Shown here one piece after another: positions 1 to 6,958 of a stretch of DNA of 14,098 bases (position 1 is its first letter; each line of letters starts with the position of its first letter). Origin of the DNA: an uncultured Lachnospiraceae bacterium. Its GTDB lineage: Bacteria; Bacillota; Clostridia; Lachnospirales; Lachnospiraceae. The translations under genes were made by a program, and so were the position numbers. The notes below the pieces were generated by a model. The model did not search any database, was not told the DNA's origin, and was given only the letters and a program-made list of their open reading frames with translations. The stretch spans positions 1-14,098 of the forward strand of contig CAMWJQ010000043.1 in the NCBI GenBank assembly GCA_947174615.1, read 5' to 3'.

Positions 1-173
1 CATATAATATTAGTAATCGTTACCATTTTTTTCATATTTTCAAAATATTATTTGCCACTCATACAGCGTCGCCTGAAAAAGTAATAAAATACTAAAATAA
101 AACAAAAACACCGCAATACCAATTATTTTGTATTTGCAGCGTTATATTGGGTTGGGCTGTTTGAAACAGTCAA
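1..173. other. AT-rich intergenic, no gene seen
   Basis: This stretch beyond the 3' end of the tRNA is AT-rich and has no convincing reading frame on either strand. A short palindrome, GTAATCGTTAC, lies near position 14, but it does not match a Fur, Zur or PerR box well. No T-run hairpin terminator for the tRNA is visible. The CTGTTT/AAACAG inverted repeat at about 157-169 has almost no loop and no U-tract on the minus strand. Confidence 0.5.
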
Positions 174-245
174 CAGCTCGTAGGGGAATCGAACCCCTGT
201 TTTCGCCGTGAGAGGGCGACGTCTTAACCGCTTGACCAACGAGCC
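174..245 (-). tRNA. tRNA-Glu, anticodon CTC
   Basis: The minus strand folds into a complete 72-nt cloverleaf. It has a 7-bp acceptor stem (GGCTCGT with ACGAGCT, closing with one G-U), a 3-bp D stem GTC/GAC, and an anticodon stem TCGCC/GGCGA enclosing the loop CTCTCAC. The T arm is AGGGG-TTCGATT-CCCCT. The loop places CTC at positions 34-36, which reads GAG glutamate codons. The variable loop has 4 nt and the discriminator base is G. The 3' CCA is not encoded, so it must be added by nucleotidyltransferase. It lies 178 nt downstream of the Dabb gene on the same strand, so it may be transcribed separately or as the tail of that operon. Confidence 0.95.
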
Positions 246-423
246 ATAACTGTTATATTCTGCCGTCTGCTTTTCTATATCGCTGACAGCTATTAAATCA
301 TACAACAGTTTTTTATAAAAAGCAAGTACTTTTTTAGAATAATTTCTAAAAGAAGGCGTTTTTGTCATTTTTATACATAATTCTACTTAACAACAGCTTT
401 TTATTGTATATTTCTCCTGCAAA

Positions 424-729
424 TCAGCCTTGATTAAAATCCATACAAACTCTTGTCTTCGTATAGGGACGTACCTTGCCATCTGCCACCGCGACATGTT
501 CTGGATGGACTGCATAGTTTTTTAGTGCCTCCTCATTCTCAAATGTAGAGTCAAGCATCACATCTGCATTGGAGGACGCCAGTGGCTCTACTTCTACTTT
601 AATGTCGATCAGACCGGAAATCTTACCTTTGAGCGCCTCAAGCCCTGTCTTGATGCCCGCCTTTACATTGTTCTTCTCCTCGTCTGATAATTCGTCTTTT
701 AACTGCCATAAAATCACATGCTTTACCAT
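424..729 (-). CDS. Dabb-family (stress-responsive alpha/beta barrel) protein
   Basis: The 101-residue product matches the Dabb fold, a dimeric ferredoxin-like alpha/beta barrel. Visible marks are the opening VKHVILWQLK with a central His, the helix rich in Glu/Lys around residues 15-33, and the C-terminal NYAVHPEHVAVA segment followed by a final strand. Members range from plant stress proteins to polyketide cyclases, and bacterial single-domain forms like this one usually have no assigned reaction. The ATG follows AGGAGG with good spacing. That site sits at the 3' end of the phosphodiesterase gene only 12 nt upstream, so the two are probably co-transcribed and translationally coupled. The family assignment is firm; the role is unknown. 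Confidence 0.85.
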   Translation of the reverse strand: MVKHVILWQLKDELSDEEKNNVKAGIKTGLEALKGKISGLIDIKVEVEPLASSNADVMLDSTFENEEALKNYAVHPEHVAVADGKVRPYTKTRVCMDFNQG

Positions 730-741
730 TGTTTTCTCCTC

Positions 742-2490
742 CTATATTCCCCTGTCTTTTTTCAACAGTTCAAAAAATTCTTCTTGTGGCATAGGTTTTG
801 CAAAATAATATCCCTGAACGTAGTCACAGCCAATTTTATCCAAAAGATCCACCTGTTCTTTGGTCTCCACTCCCTCCGCCAAAAGTCCAAGCCCTAACTC
901 CTGTGACATAGAAACCATATGTTCCAGGATCAATTTCCCCTTGTCAGATGCCATCATATTGTCCATAAACTTTTTATCCAGCTTAATCACGTCAAACGGT
1001 GTTTCCAACAGCACATTTAAGGAAGAATATCCGCTGCCGAAATCATCCATCAGCAGGGTGAAACCGTTCATTTTTAGCCGCATTGCCATCTGTCCAATCT
1101 GCTCGTCGCCTGCAGTTTCTGTGATTTCAAGCTCTAAGAGCGCGCGTTCGATCTGATGCTTTTTGATATCCTCCATCAATACCTGCACAAACTCCATCGT
1201 CTTTAGATGATGGCGTGACACGTTAACTGACACAGGACAATCCTTAATACCACTATCCATACACTTTCGGATAAAACTGCTTGCCTCCTCCCAGATATAA
1301 TAATCCACCATCTTGATAAACCCATTTTCCTCAATTACCGGAATAAACTCATTGGGATAGATCATGCCTTTTTCTGGATGAATCCAGCGCACAAGCGCCT
1401 CCGCACCGATAATTTTACCACGCGAAATGCTGTATTTTGGCTGCAAATACATCTTAAACTGCTTTTCATCGACAGCGGCATGCATATTTTCTTCTATAAA
1501 TTTACGTGTATAGAGCAGTTCCTTGAATTGTTCCTCATAAAAGATCACATTGGACACGACGTTTTCTTTCGCTGCTGCTCTCGCCATTGACGCCCGATCT
1601 TCCATCTGACGAATCTCCATCTCCTTGTCATCAACAGAATAAACACCGAAAGCAAGCTGCAGCTTAACTCCTTTAAAAAAGGCAGACCGCTCCTCAATAT
1701 TCTGGATAAAGCGCATCAATTCTTTGTCTGACTCATATTCTGTGACAATCATAAACACATCACTGCGAAGATTCAGATAGAACTGTCTGTCATTACACAA
1801 TTCTTTGAGGTTGTCCTTGATAAAAAACAACACCTCATCACCAAATTTTTCTCCGTACAGGTCATTGATAATCTTAAACCGTCTGACATCAAATTGTATG
1901 AAACCGATTTTTTTATCCGAAGAGAGAAGCAGTTCATGCACGTTTTTGCGAAATCTGTTCTGTCTGCTCACACTACGAATCACAGTCTGTATCTTCTCCG
2001 TCTCCGCAAGTGCAGCAGCGTCAAGGCGGACATATCCGCCTTCCTCTTCGCACTGTTTCAGCATATCCTCTATGATCTCTATACTGACTTGCAGGACATG
2101 AGGACACACTTTTTTCACCAGTCCCTCTCTGCGAATCGAAGCAAGCTCCTCCGGCTTGGAGAAATCTTTTCCCAAAATCTCCTTACAGCATGTCTTTCCA
2201 CCCATCCGCTCACGGAAACGATCATAAAATACATCTGCATTTTTATAACCGAAAGACTCCAATTCCTTATCCTGCGGATCATACAGTCCGAATGCCATGC
2301 CAAATACCATTGCAGCTGCCGTGATACAGCCACAGATCTCTCCCCGGTGCATACCGCCGCCAAAACAGGTACTGATCTTCATTACATTCTTGAGATTGTA
2401 ACCAAACTCTTCAGCAAAAGCCCCGACAAGCGCCTGAGAACAATGAAATTCCTGCATTAAAAAATCCGTTGCTTTCTCTATATGTGTCAA
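742..2490 (-). CDS. C_GCAxxG_C_C cysteine domain fused to degenerate GGDEF and intact EAL domain (predicted c-di-GMP phosphodiesterase)
   Basis: This is a 582-residue three-part protein. Residues 1-145 resemble the stand-alone C_GCAxxG_C_C family: CSQA at Cys17, a glycine-rich FGGGMHRGEICGC stretch (Cys53, Cys55), TCCKE at Cys101/102 and VCPH at Cys129. Residues about 160-320 are a GGDEF fold in which the catalytic motif reads RSDVF (242-246), so cyclase activity is unlikely. Residues about 330-582 are an EAL domain with the motif at 364-366, Asn423, Glu455, DDFGSGYSS from 482, Lys503, Glu539 and Gln559. All expected metal and catalytic positions are present, so c-di-GMP hydrolysis to pGpG is predicted. 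There is no membrane segment, so it should be cytosolic. The start is a TTG, chosen because AAAGGAG lies 8 nt before it. It sits 27 nt after acylphosphatase and 12 nt before the Dabb gene. Confidence 0.9.
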   Translation of the reverse strand: MTHIEKATDFLMQEFHCSQALVGAFAEEFGYNLKNVMKISTCFGGGMHRGEICGCITAAAMVFGMAFGLYDPQDKELESFGYKNADVFYDRFRERMGGKTCCKEILGKDFSKPEELASIRREGLVKKVCPHVLQVSIEIIEDMLKQCEEEGGYVRLDAAALAETEKIQTVIRSVSRQNRFRKNVHELLLSSDKKIGFIQFDVRRFKIINDLYGEKFGDEVLFFIKDNLKELCNDRQFYLNLRSDVFMIVTEYESDKELMRFIQNIEERSAFFKGVKLQLAFGVYSVDDKEMEIRQMEDRASMARAAAKENVVSNVIFYEEQFKELLYTRKFIEENMHAAVDEKQFKMYLQPKYSISRGKIIGAEALVRWIHPEKGMIYPNEFIPVIEENGFIKMVDYYIWEEASSFIRKCMDSGIKDCPVSVNVSRHHLKTMEFVQVLMEDIKKHQIERALLELEITETAGDEQIGQMAMRLKMNGFTLLMDDFGSGYSSLNVLLETPFDVIKLDKKFMDNMMASDKGKLILEHMVSMSQELGLGLLAEGVETKEQVDLLDKIGCDYVQGYYFAKPMPQEEFFELLKKDRGI

Positions 2491-2517
2491 TACGATAACT
2501 CCTTTCTAACAGAAAAA

Positions 2518-2787
2518 CTATACGACATAAAAAGAATGCTCGCCTTCCTCAATAGGAATCTCATAGGACTCAATGGATTCAATCACGATATAGTCGCTCT
2601 TGTTGATCATCACCAGCATTTTGTTGATAGCTTCCTCTGCCCCCTGTACCTCCATCTCGACTGAACCGTCATACTCATTTTTTGCCCAGCCTGTGATTCC
2701 CATGCCATTTGCAGCATATTTTGCCCGATAGCGAAATCCGACTCCCTGCACTCTGCCTGTGAAACGATAATGTTTTCTAACGATCAT
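2518..2787 (-). CDS. acyP: Acylphosphatase
   Basis: The 89 residues cover a whole acylphosphatase, which hydrolyses carboxyl-phosphate bonds such as acetyl-phosphate or 1,3-bisphosphoglycerate in the cytosol. The phosphate-binding signature GRVQGVGFRY (residues 11-20) supplies the catalytic Arg19. The second signature, GWAKNEYDGSVEM, supplies the catalytic Asn37 and the beta turn. Length is normal for the family. The ribosome binding site before the ATG is modest (GAGGG). The gene lies in a same-strand row, 30 nt after the PAS gene and 27 nt before the phosphodiesterase gene, so co-expression is likely. Acyl phosphates can also feed receiver domains, but a link to the signalling genes here is only a guess. 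Confidence 0.95.
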   Translation of the reverse strand: MIVRKHYRFTGRVQGVGFRYRAKYAANGMGITGWAKNEYDGSVEMEVQGAEEAINKMLVMINKSDYIVIESIESYEIPIEEGEHSFYVV

Positions 2788-2817
2788 CTTGCTGCCCTCA
2801 CCTCGTCAAAAGATAAA

Positions 2818-3189
2818 TTAAAAGTTATATTTTTCCGCTGTCTCTTTATTTCTGTACTCATGTTTTTCGTAATATCCAATCAGCGTTCCATCCGCTTCCC
2901 GCAGTGCAACCATATAGACATCCTTATTTTCTTTCTCGTTGTAGAATGTATAGATTCTGTTATGGTCTGCGCTCTCTCCAAACCACAATACCACCTTTTT
3001 TATCATCTCGACAGACTGCGGATTGTGGCAGTCCAGCAGGCTTTGCCCCACAAGCGCCTGTCCGCCTTGTTTTTCATAGCGTACAGATGCAGCCGGATTC
3101 ATATAAATTATCTCATGTGACAGATTACAGATGACAACCGCACATCTGTCCTCATCAATGATACCCTTAAAATACTGAACTAATTCCAT
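2818..3189 (-). CDS. Small stand-alone PAS-domain protein
   Basis: I place the start at the ATG ending at 3189 because AGGAG lies 9 nt upstream. The frame is open further, but that extension has no binding site and overlaps the TrmH gene. The 123-residue product is essentially one PAS domain: AVVICNLSHEIIYMNPAA (18-35), a central helix, a DCHNPQS loop (53-59), and strands TFYNEKENKDVYMVALR and GTLIGYYE. The DCHNPQS loop resembles that of PAS domains found with DUF438, where a CHPP-type motif occurs. The family generally senses small ligands, heme or redox state, but there is no output domain here, so it may act through a partner. Ligand unknown. It lies 31 nt after trmH and 30 nt before acylphosphatase. 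Confidence 0.75.
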   Translation of the reverse strand: MELVQYFKGIIDEDRCAVVICNLSHEIIYMNPAASVRYEKQGGQALVGQSLLDCHNPQSVEMIKKVVLWFGESADHNRIYTFYNEKENKDVYMVALREADGTLIGYYEKHEYRNKETAEKYNF

Positions 3190-3220
3190 CGTCAAAATCT
3201 CCTTCTTCTTTCTTTTGTTT

Positions 3221-4063
3221 CTAAACACCCCGATCGCGCACAGTCCCGAACTGCCAGAACGCCACTGCACTTGCCGCTGCCACATTCAGGGAGTCAACGC
3301 CTGGTGCCATTGGAATCCGCACTGTAAAATCACAGGCTTCTATCGTCTCTGCCGCAAGTCCGTCCCCCTCTGTGCCAAGTACAATGGCGAGTCTCTGCTC
3401 CTGTGCCATCTGCGGTGCGTCCATGCGCAGCGAATCTTCTTTCAACGCCATCGCCACTGTCTTAAAACCTAACGCATGAAGCTGGCTGATTCGATATCCC
3501 TCCGGCAAAAATGCCCACGGAATCTGAAACACGGTTCCCATGCTCACACGGATTGCACGTCGGTAAAGCGGATTGCTGCACGCAGGCGTCAACACAATAC
3601 CATCCATGCCAAGCGCTGCCGCGGAGCGGAAAATTGCACCGACATTGGTAGGATTCACCACATTCTCAAGCACTGCGATTCTGCGCGCACCTGCACATAC
3701 CTCTTCTACAGACTTCTGCGCGGGACGGTACATCGCACACAACATACCACGCGTGAGCTTATATCCTGTAATCTGTGTCAGCACGTCAAACGCCGCTGTA
3801 TAGACAGGAATCCCGACGCAGCGTGCGATAATGTCCTTTCCCTGTGCTTCTATCTGTTTTGTTTCTATTAATATAGAAACCGGAACACATCCGTAATCAA
3901 GCGCTCTCTCAATGACGCGCGGACTCTCTGCAATAAACATTCCTTTCTCGGGTTCATGGCGGTTTAGGAGCTGTCCTTCGGTCAGTCTGGCATATACGTC
4001 CAGCTCCGGTGCACAAAAATCTGTAATTTGTATGATATTTGCTCTCTTTGCATCATCCACCAC
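3221..4063 (-). CDS. TrmH/SpoU-family RNA 2'-O-methyltransferase
   Basis: The 280-residue product has the SPOUT trefoil-knot methyltransferase signatures. Motif 1 is ENVVNPTNVGAIFRSAA (133-149) with the catalytic-type Asn140 and Arg146. Motif 2 is IVLGTEGDGL (227-236). Motif 3 is IPMAPGVDSLNVAAASA (250-266), the S-adenosylmethionine-binding knot. The N-terminal 100 residues match the substrate-binding region of rRNA-type members (EGQLLNRHEPEKGMFIAES). It should 2'-O-methylate a ribose in rRNA or tRNA, but the target cannot be read from sequence. The start is a GTG with an AAGGAAAA-like site about 11 nt upstream. It is 35 nt downstream of the ATPase gene. Confidence 0.9.
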   Translation of the reverse strand: MVDDAKRANIIQITDFCAPELDVYARLTEGQLLNRHEPEKGMFIAESPRVIERALDYGCVPVSILIETKQIEAQGKDIIARCVGIPVYTAAFDVLTQITGYKLTRGMLCAMYRPAQKSVEEVCAGARRIAVLENVVNPTNVGAIFRSAAALGMDGIVLTPACSNPLYRRAIRVSMGTVFQIPWAFLPEGYRISQLHALGFKTVAMALKEDSLRMDAPQMAQEQRLAIVLGTEGDGLAAETIEACDFTVRIPMAPGVDSLNVAAASAVAFWQFGTVRDRGV

Positions 4064-4098
4064 TGTTTTATTTTCCTTTCCTGTTCTGCACTTTTATT

Positions 4099-4959
4099 TC
4101 ATCCTTCAAATTCACGCTCATATTTCTTAAAAAATGCATAATACGCCCGCACATTGTTAAGCTCTGTCCAGCGTTTTACGTCTGCCACCTCCTCATCCAA
4201 GTCATAAATCTTTGCCCCTCTCATAGAGAGCAGAAAAGGAGAATGTGTCGCAATCACAAACTGGCATTTGAAAAAGCGGACCGAATCTTCCAAAAAGCGC
4301 AGCAGCTCCTGCTGCTTTTCCGGTGACAGACTGTTCTCCGGCTCGTCGAGCAGATACAGACCGTTTTCTTTTATTTTATCAGCAAAATAGAGAAATGCGC
4401 TCTCTCCATTGGAGTGCTCCCTGACGTTATCCTGCAGGCTGCCGCGCACAAACTTTGACTGTGTATTGCGGCGCGCCGCATTGATCTTTTTGAGCCGCTC
4501 ATAATCCTCCAGCGAGTGCATCTGGAATTTCGCATATTTTGCCTCCTGATATTCCTCAAACAGCTCTTCGCGCCTCTGGTCTATTCCTTCATTGATGCAG
4601 CGCAGGTTGAGCATAAAGTCAAACACATCATCACTTGTTATAATTCTGCTGTCTTTTGGGATTTTCCGAACCGTCTCAAACGAACATATTTTCGTATAAT
4701 CCTCGAAAAAATTAGAACGGTTATACAACGTGTCGCGCGCAAGTCCGAGCTTCTCCGCAATAACATTGAGCGCAGTCGTCTTGCCTGAACCATTTCCGCC
4801 ATACAGGATTGTAACCGGCTCAAAATCAAGCATTTTAAGCTGATGCGCCGAAAGTATCAGAAAGGGATAAACCGTGTCATAACAGGTGCGTTTCTGCCCC
4901 ATAGTAAAGTCATACTCCCTCTCCCTGTCCGGGAATGAAAAATGGGATAAATAGATCAT
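4099..4959 (-). CDS. AAA-family (ABC/SMC-like) ATPase
   Basis: The 286-residue protein has an ABC/SMC-type nucleotide-binding fold without membrane segments. Walker A is GGNGSGKTT (54-62). A degenerate signature segment EHSNGESAF lies at 181-189, Walker B is LYLLDEPENSLSP (201-213) with Asp205/Glu206, and the switch histidine is in ATHSPFLL (His239). Between Walker A and the signature is a short charged helical insert (about 125-170). This pattern matches the predicted ATPases annotated only as AAA family ATPase, often solitary in Firmicutes. No nuclease, toprim or HNH gene is next to it, so a defence role is not supported. ATG preceded by AAGGAG at 9 nt. It lies 21 nt after the alkyltransferase gene. 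Confidence 0.85.
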   Translation of the reverse strand: MIYLSHFSFPDREREYDFTMGQKRTCYDTVYPFLILSAHQLKMLDFEPVTILYGGNGSGKTTALNVIAEKLGLARDTLYNRSNFFEDYTKICSFETVRKIPKDSRIITSDDVFDFMLNLRCINEGIDQRREELFEEYQEAKYAKFQMHSLEDYERLKKINAARRNTQSKFVRGSLQDNVREHSNGESAFLYFADKIKENGLYLLDEPENSLSPEKQQELLRFLEDSVRFFKCQFVIATHSPFLLSMRGAKIYDLDEEVADVKRWTELNNVRAYYAFFKKYEREFEG

Positions 4960-4980
4960 AGTACACTGCTCCTTAACTGA

Positions 4981-5298
4981 TTAATACAAGGGTTTCTCCC
5001 ACTGACAACGCTTCATATCCACGCAGCCATCCACAAATGAGACGCCTTCTGCCAAAAGCAGTTCCACCTGACGGTTTCCACCGCCAAACGCAAATGCGTC
5101 GGACACTCTGCCCTCCTTATTGACAACGCGGTAACATGGGATCTGGTCTGGATCTGGGTTTGCGTGCAGGGCATACCCCACTACCCTTGCCCACCGCTTA
5201 TTTCCTGCAAGCGCCGCGACCTGTCCATAGGTTGCAACCTGTCCATAAGGAATCTGCCGGACAACTTCGTATATTTTTTCAAAAGCTGACTGTTCCAC
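4981..5298 (-). CDS. MGMT-family alkyltransferase (methylated-DNA-protein cysteine methyltransferase type), PCYR active site
   Basis: This is a single-domain, 105-residue member of the O6-alkylguanine-DNA alkyltransferase family, which transfers alkyl groups from DNA to its own cysteine or marks such bases for excision repair. Visible parts are VVRQIPYGQVATYGQVAALAG (helix-turn-helix DNA-binding region), RVVGYALHANPD, and the active-site segment IPCYRVVNKEG with Cys55. The usual motif is PCHR; here the His is Tyr (56). The N-terminal RNase-H-like domain of Ada/Ogt is absent. I chose the GTG ending at 5298 because AAGGAGG precedes it by 6 nt; the frame extends to a TTG at 5340. It lies 21 nt upstream of the ATPase gene. 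Confidence 0.88.
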   Translation of the reverse strand: MEQSAFEKIYEVVRQIPYGQVATYGQVAALAGNKRWARVVGYALHANPDPDQIPCYRVVNKEGRVSDAFAFGGGNRQVELLLAEGVSFVDGCVDMKRCQWEKPLY

Positions 5299-5369
5299 GA
5301 AATCCCTCCTTGTTTCTGTATCTTGGTTCACTGTATCCAAAAGCTAAGAAAACATTACCATCTGCATTC

Positions 5370-5397
5370 AGTATAACAGAATGGTATGTATATACAA
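5370..5397 (-). promoter_or_regulatory. Possible promoter for the alkyltransferase gene
   Basis: On the minus strand, TTGTAT (5392-5397) and TATACT (5370-5375) are separated by 16 nt. Transcription would start near 5363, about 65 nt before the GTG. This fits a sigma-A-type promoter and would make the alkyltransferase and following genes independent of the broken MATE gene upstream. The spacing is one short of ideal and the -35 is imperfect. Confidence 0.4.
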
Positions 5398-5424
5398 TAT
5401 ATCACAGATAATCCGTTCACGCAC

Positions 5425-5748
5425 TTAATTTTTCATCTGTTTCCAATACACCGCAAAAAGAATTACATCTGCAAACAGCCACGCTGATACCTCGCCCCAG
5501 AAAATACCATCACTTCCGATAAACTGCGTCAGGACCACCGCACACAAAAGACGCATCGCCAGTTGTGCAAAGCTCGAAAGCATGGGGACCACCGCATTGT
5601 TGATGCCTTGAAGAGCAGCACGCATAATATATAACATGTAAAGAAACGGAAAAAAGACTGCCAAAATATGCAGGAAACGGCAGCCATAACTTAGGATCTC
5701 AGCTGTCGCATCAGATGTGTCAACAAACAGACTGAATGTCCTTTTTCT
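5425..5748 (-). pseudogene. C-terminal remnant of a MATE-family multidrug/Na+ antiporter
   Basis: The frame is open from 5748 down to the stop at 5425. From about 5735 it reads like the last quarter of a MATE transporter: SLFVDTSDATAEILSYGCRF, then a hydrophobic helix (HILAVFFPFLYMLYIM), the typical RAALQGINNAVVPML loop, and two further helices ending in YWKQMKN. A full MATE protein has about 450 residues and 12 helices; only about 100 residues and 3 helices remain. The only start codon available in the remnant is an unsupported TTG at 5664. The family resemblance stops exactly where a 14-bp inverted repeat begins (5736), and no MATE sequence is found on the other side. I read this as a decayed gene truncated by a rearrangement. 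Confidence 0.75.
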
Positions 5749-5822
5749 TCACGCGAACGCCCATCTGCCTGCTTTTGCAAGCTGATAAATCAGGATTTAT
5801 ATACTGTAAAGAAAAAGGACAT
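5736..5822. repeat. 87-bp element bounded by 14-bp perfect inverted repeats
   Basis: ATGTCCTTTTTCTT at 5736-5749 is matched exactly by its reverse complement AAGAAAAAGGACAT at 5809-5822, enclosing 59 nt. The interior holds a second perfect inverted repeat, ATAAATC (5785-5791) and GATTTAT (5794-5800), and a smaller GCTT/AAGC pair at 5771-5782. No reading frame covers it and no target-site duplication is evident. It sits between the cut edge of the MATE remnant and the 3' end of the repeat-protein gene. It could be a MITE-like element, a recombination scar, or a long hairpin ending transcription, though the terminal T-rich arm is not a classic U-tract terminator. Confidence 0.6.
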
Positions 5823-5838
5823 CGCTCTGAAACTACGC

Positions 5839-6393
5839 TCAGATTACCCGAACTTCAAACGCGGTGGTCTGCGGCGGAATGCTCATTGTCATAAACGCGG
5901 CATGACGCACTCTTACTCTCAGACCGGGAACTAGATTCGCAAAATTCATCGGTCTGCCAAAGTTGTTTAAAATCTGCGCATCCTCTGCCAGGTTATACCG
6001 CACGACAGACGATAGCCTGCCGTCGCTGATCGTCGTAAAACTTCTGTTTTGTCTGTCCACATCAACAATTCTGCCTACAGTTACCTCCTCCTGAAGCGCT
6101 CTTCCTACGATCTGTATGACATACGCCGCTGCCTGAGGCGGGATGCTCCTTGTCGTCGCATTGGAAAATGCCGCATTCACAGTCATGCCTTTTTGCAACG
6201 TTCTCAGCGGAATCCGATTGTGATTTTCATCCAGTATCACAGTGTTATTGCTGACATTCAGCCGTATGGTCTGATTGTCCATGCCGCAGTTTGGGCAGTC
6301 TCTGTAGGAGACGAGGACGAAAGAGCCATTCCTTCCAGTCTCCACATCCTCGATCGTCCCATTCGTAATTTGTGTCAAGAAAGTATTGTCCAT
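5839..6393 (-). CDS. Unknown protein with two tandem homologous domains
   Basis: I do not recognise a named family for this 184-residue protein. It consists of two copies of about 80 residues (roughly 11-97 and 104-184). Shared features are TNGTIEDVETG against TVGRIVDVDRQ at the start, LQKGMTVNAAFSN against LVPGLRVRVRHAA in the middle, and RSIPPQAAAYVIQIVG against MSIPPQTTAFEVRVI at the end. The predicted content is mostly beta strand, suggesting a small beta-barrel. Copy 1 alone carries a CxxC (DCPNCG, Cys33/36) that could bind metal. There is no signal peptide. I prefer the ATG ending at 6393, with AAGGTG 6 nt upstream, over the GTG three codons earlier. It follows luxS by 43 nt. Confidence 0.75.
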   Translation of the reverse strand: MDNTFLTQITNGTIEDVETGRNGSFVLVSYRDCPNCGMDNQTIRLNVSNNTVILDENHNRIPLRTLQKGMTVNAAFSNATTRSIPPQAAAYVIQIVGRALQEEVTVGRIVDVDRQNRSFTTISDGRLSSVVRYNLAEDAQILNNFGRPMNFANLVPGLRVRVRHAAFMTMSIPPQTTAFEVRVI

Positions 6394-6436
6394 CGGTGTC
6401 ACCTTATGGGTTTTATGATACTATATGCACGCATTC

Positions 6437-6916
6437 TTATTCTGGATACACCAGCCGCGTTTCATCAATCTTATACAATACGTTGTCCAGAAATCTTGCC
6501 GCAAGATAATTCGCCATGCCCAGATTCATGTCAAGATAATTGCCGCAGTCCTTGGGGCCTGCTCCCGGAACTTCATCCTTGAAATCCCGGATAAACTCAT
6601 ACAGTTCGATCATCAGCGGCACAATATCTTTTGATTCGTAATCACCCGCAAGAAGCAGGTAAAAGCCTGTGCGGCAGCCCATAGGTCCAAAATAAATAGT
6701 TTTACTGCCAAAATTTTCGTGATTTCTCAAAAAAGTAGCAGCCAGATGTTCGATCGTATGTACTTCAGCGGTGTTCATCACAGGTTCTTCATTCGGTGAT
6801 GTCATTCTAAGATCAAAGGTTGTGATCGTGCTGTCACCAACTTGATCTTTTCTCGAAACATACACGCCCGGCTGCAATTTGATATGGTCGATTGTAAAGC
6901 TTGTTATTTTTTCCAT
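6437..6916 (-). CDS. luxS: S-ribosylhomocysteine lyase LuxS
   Basis: LuxS cleaves S-ribosylhomocysteine to homocysteine and DPD, the precursor of autoinducer-2, in the activated methyl cycle. The 159-residue length is normal. The metal site is complete: HTIEH (His53, His57) and DCGNY (Cys124; the usual residue before this Cys is Glu). The catalytic Cys81 lies in GPMGCRTGFY, and the substrate-binding FDLRM and EVHT segments are present. AGGAGG lies 7 nt before the ATG. No pfs/mtn or metK gene is adjacent, so nucleosidase and SAM synthesis are encoded elsewhere. Homodimeric, cytosolic. No SAM or SAH riboswitch is visible in the 42-nt upstream gap. Confidence 0.98.
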   Translation of the reverse strand: MEKITSFTIDHIKLQPGVYVSRKDQVGDSTITTFDLRMTSPNEEPVMNTAEVHTIEHLAATFLRNHENFGSKTIYFGPMGCRTGFYLLLAGDYESKDIVPLMIELYEFIRDFKDEVPGAGPKDCGNYLDMNLGMANYLAARFLDNVLYKIDETRLVYPE

Positions 6917-6958
6917 CTTTCATCCTCCTATAAATAAATTATGAACAGTTCCTATAAA

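Noticed and set aside
1..30. Possible PerR/Zur box in the palindromic AT-rich start of the window
   Set aside because: Spacing and half-sites (GTAA-TCG-TTAC) do not fit the 7-1-7 or 9-1-9 patterns of Fur-family operators, and no gene starts next to it.
174..245. tRNA-Glu as an integration site for a mobile element
   Set aside because: No integrase, excisionase or repeated tRNA 3' end is present in the window.
123..368. 81-residue minus-strand frame
   Set aside because: It runs through the tRNA-Glu gene and has no binding site; the coding appearance is accidental.
1894..2460. Long 188-residue open frame on the plus strand
   Set aside because: It is antisense to the cysteine/GGDEF part of the phosphodiesterase, whose frame has clear domains. 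The antisense product shows no family features and no ribosome binding site.
4099..4959. AAA ATPase as part of a defence system (for example OLD/Gabija-like or retron-type)
   Set aside because: No Toprim domain in the protein and no nuclease, reverse transcriptase or toxin gene beside it; the neighbours are housekeeping genes.
6049..6582. 177-residue plus-strand open frame
   Set aside because: It lies opposite the two-repeat protein and the end of luxS, both well supported. The translation is rich in Arg/His/Ser without domain character.
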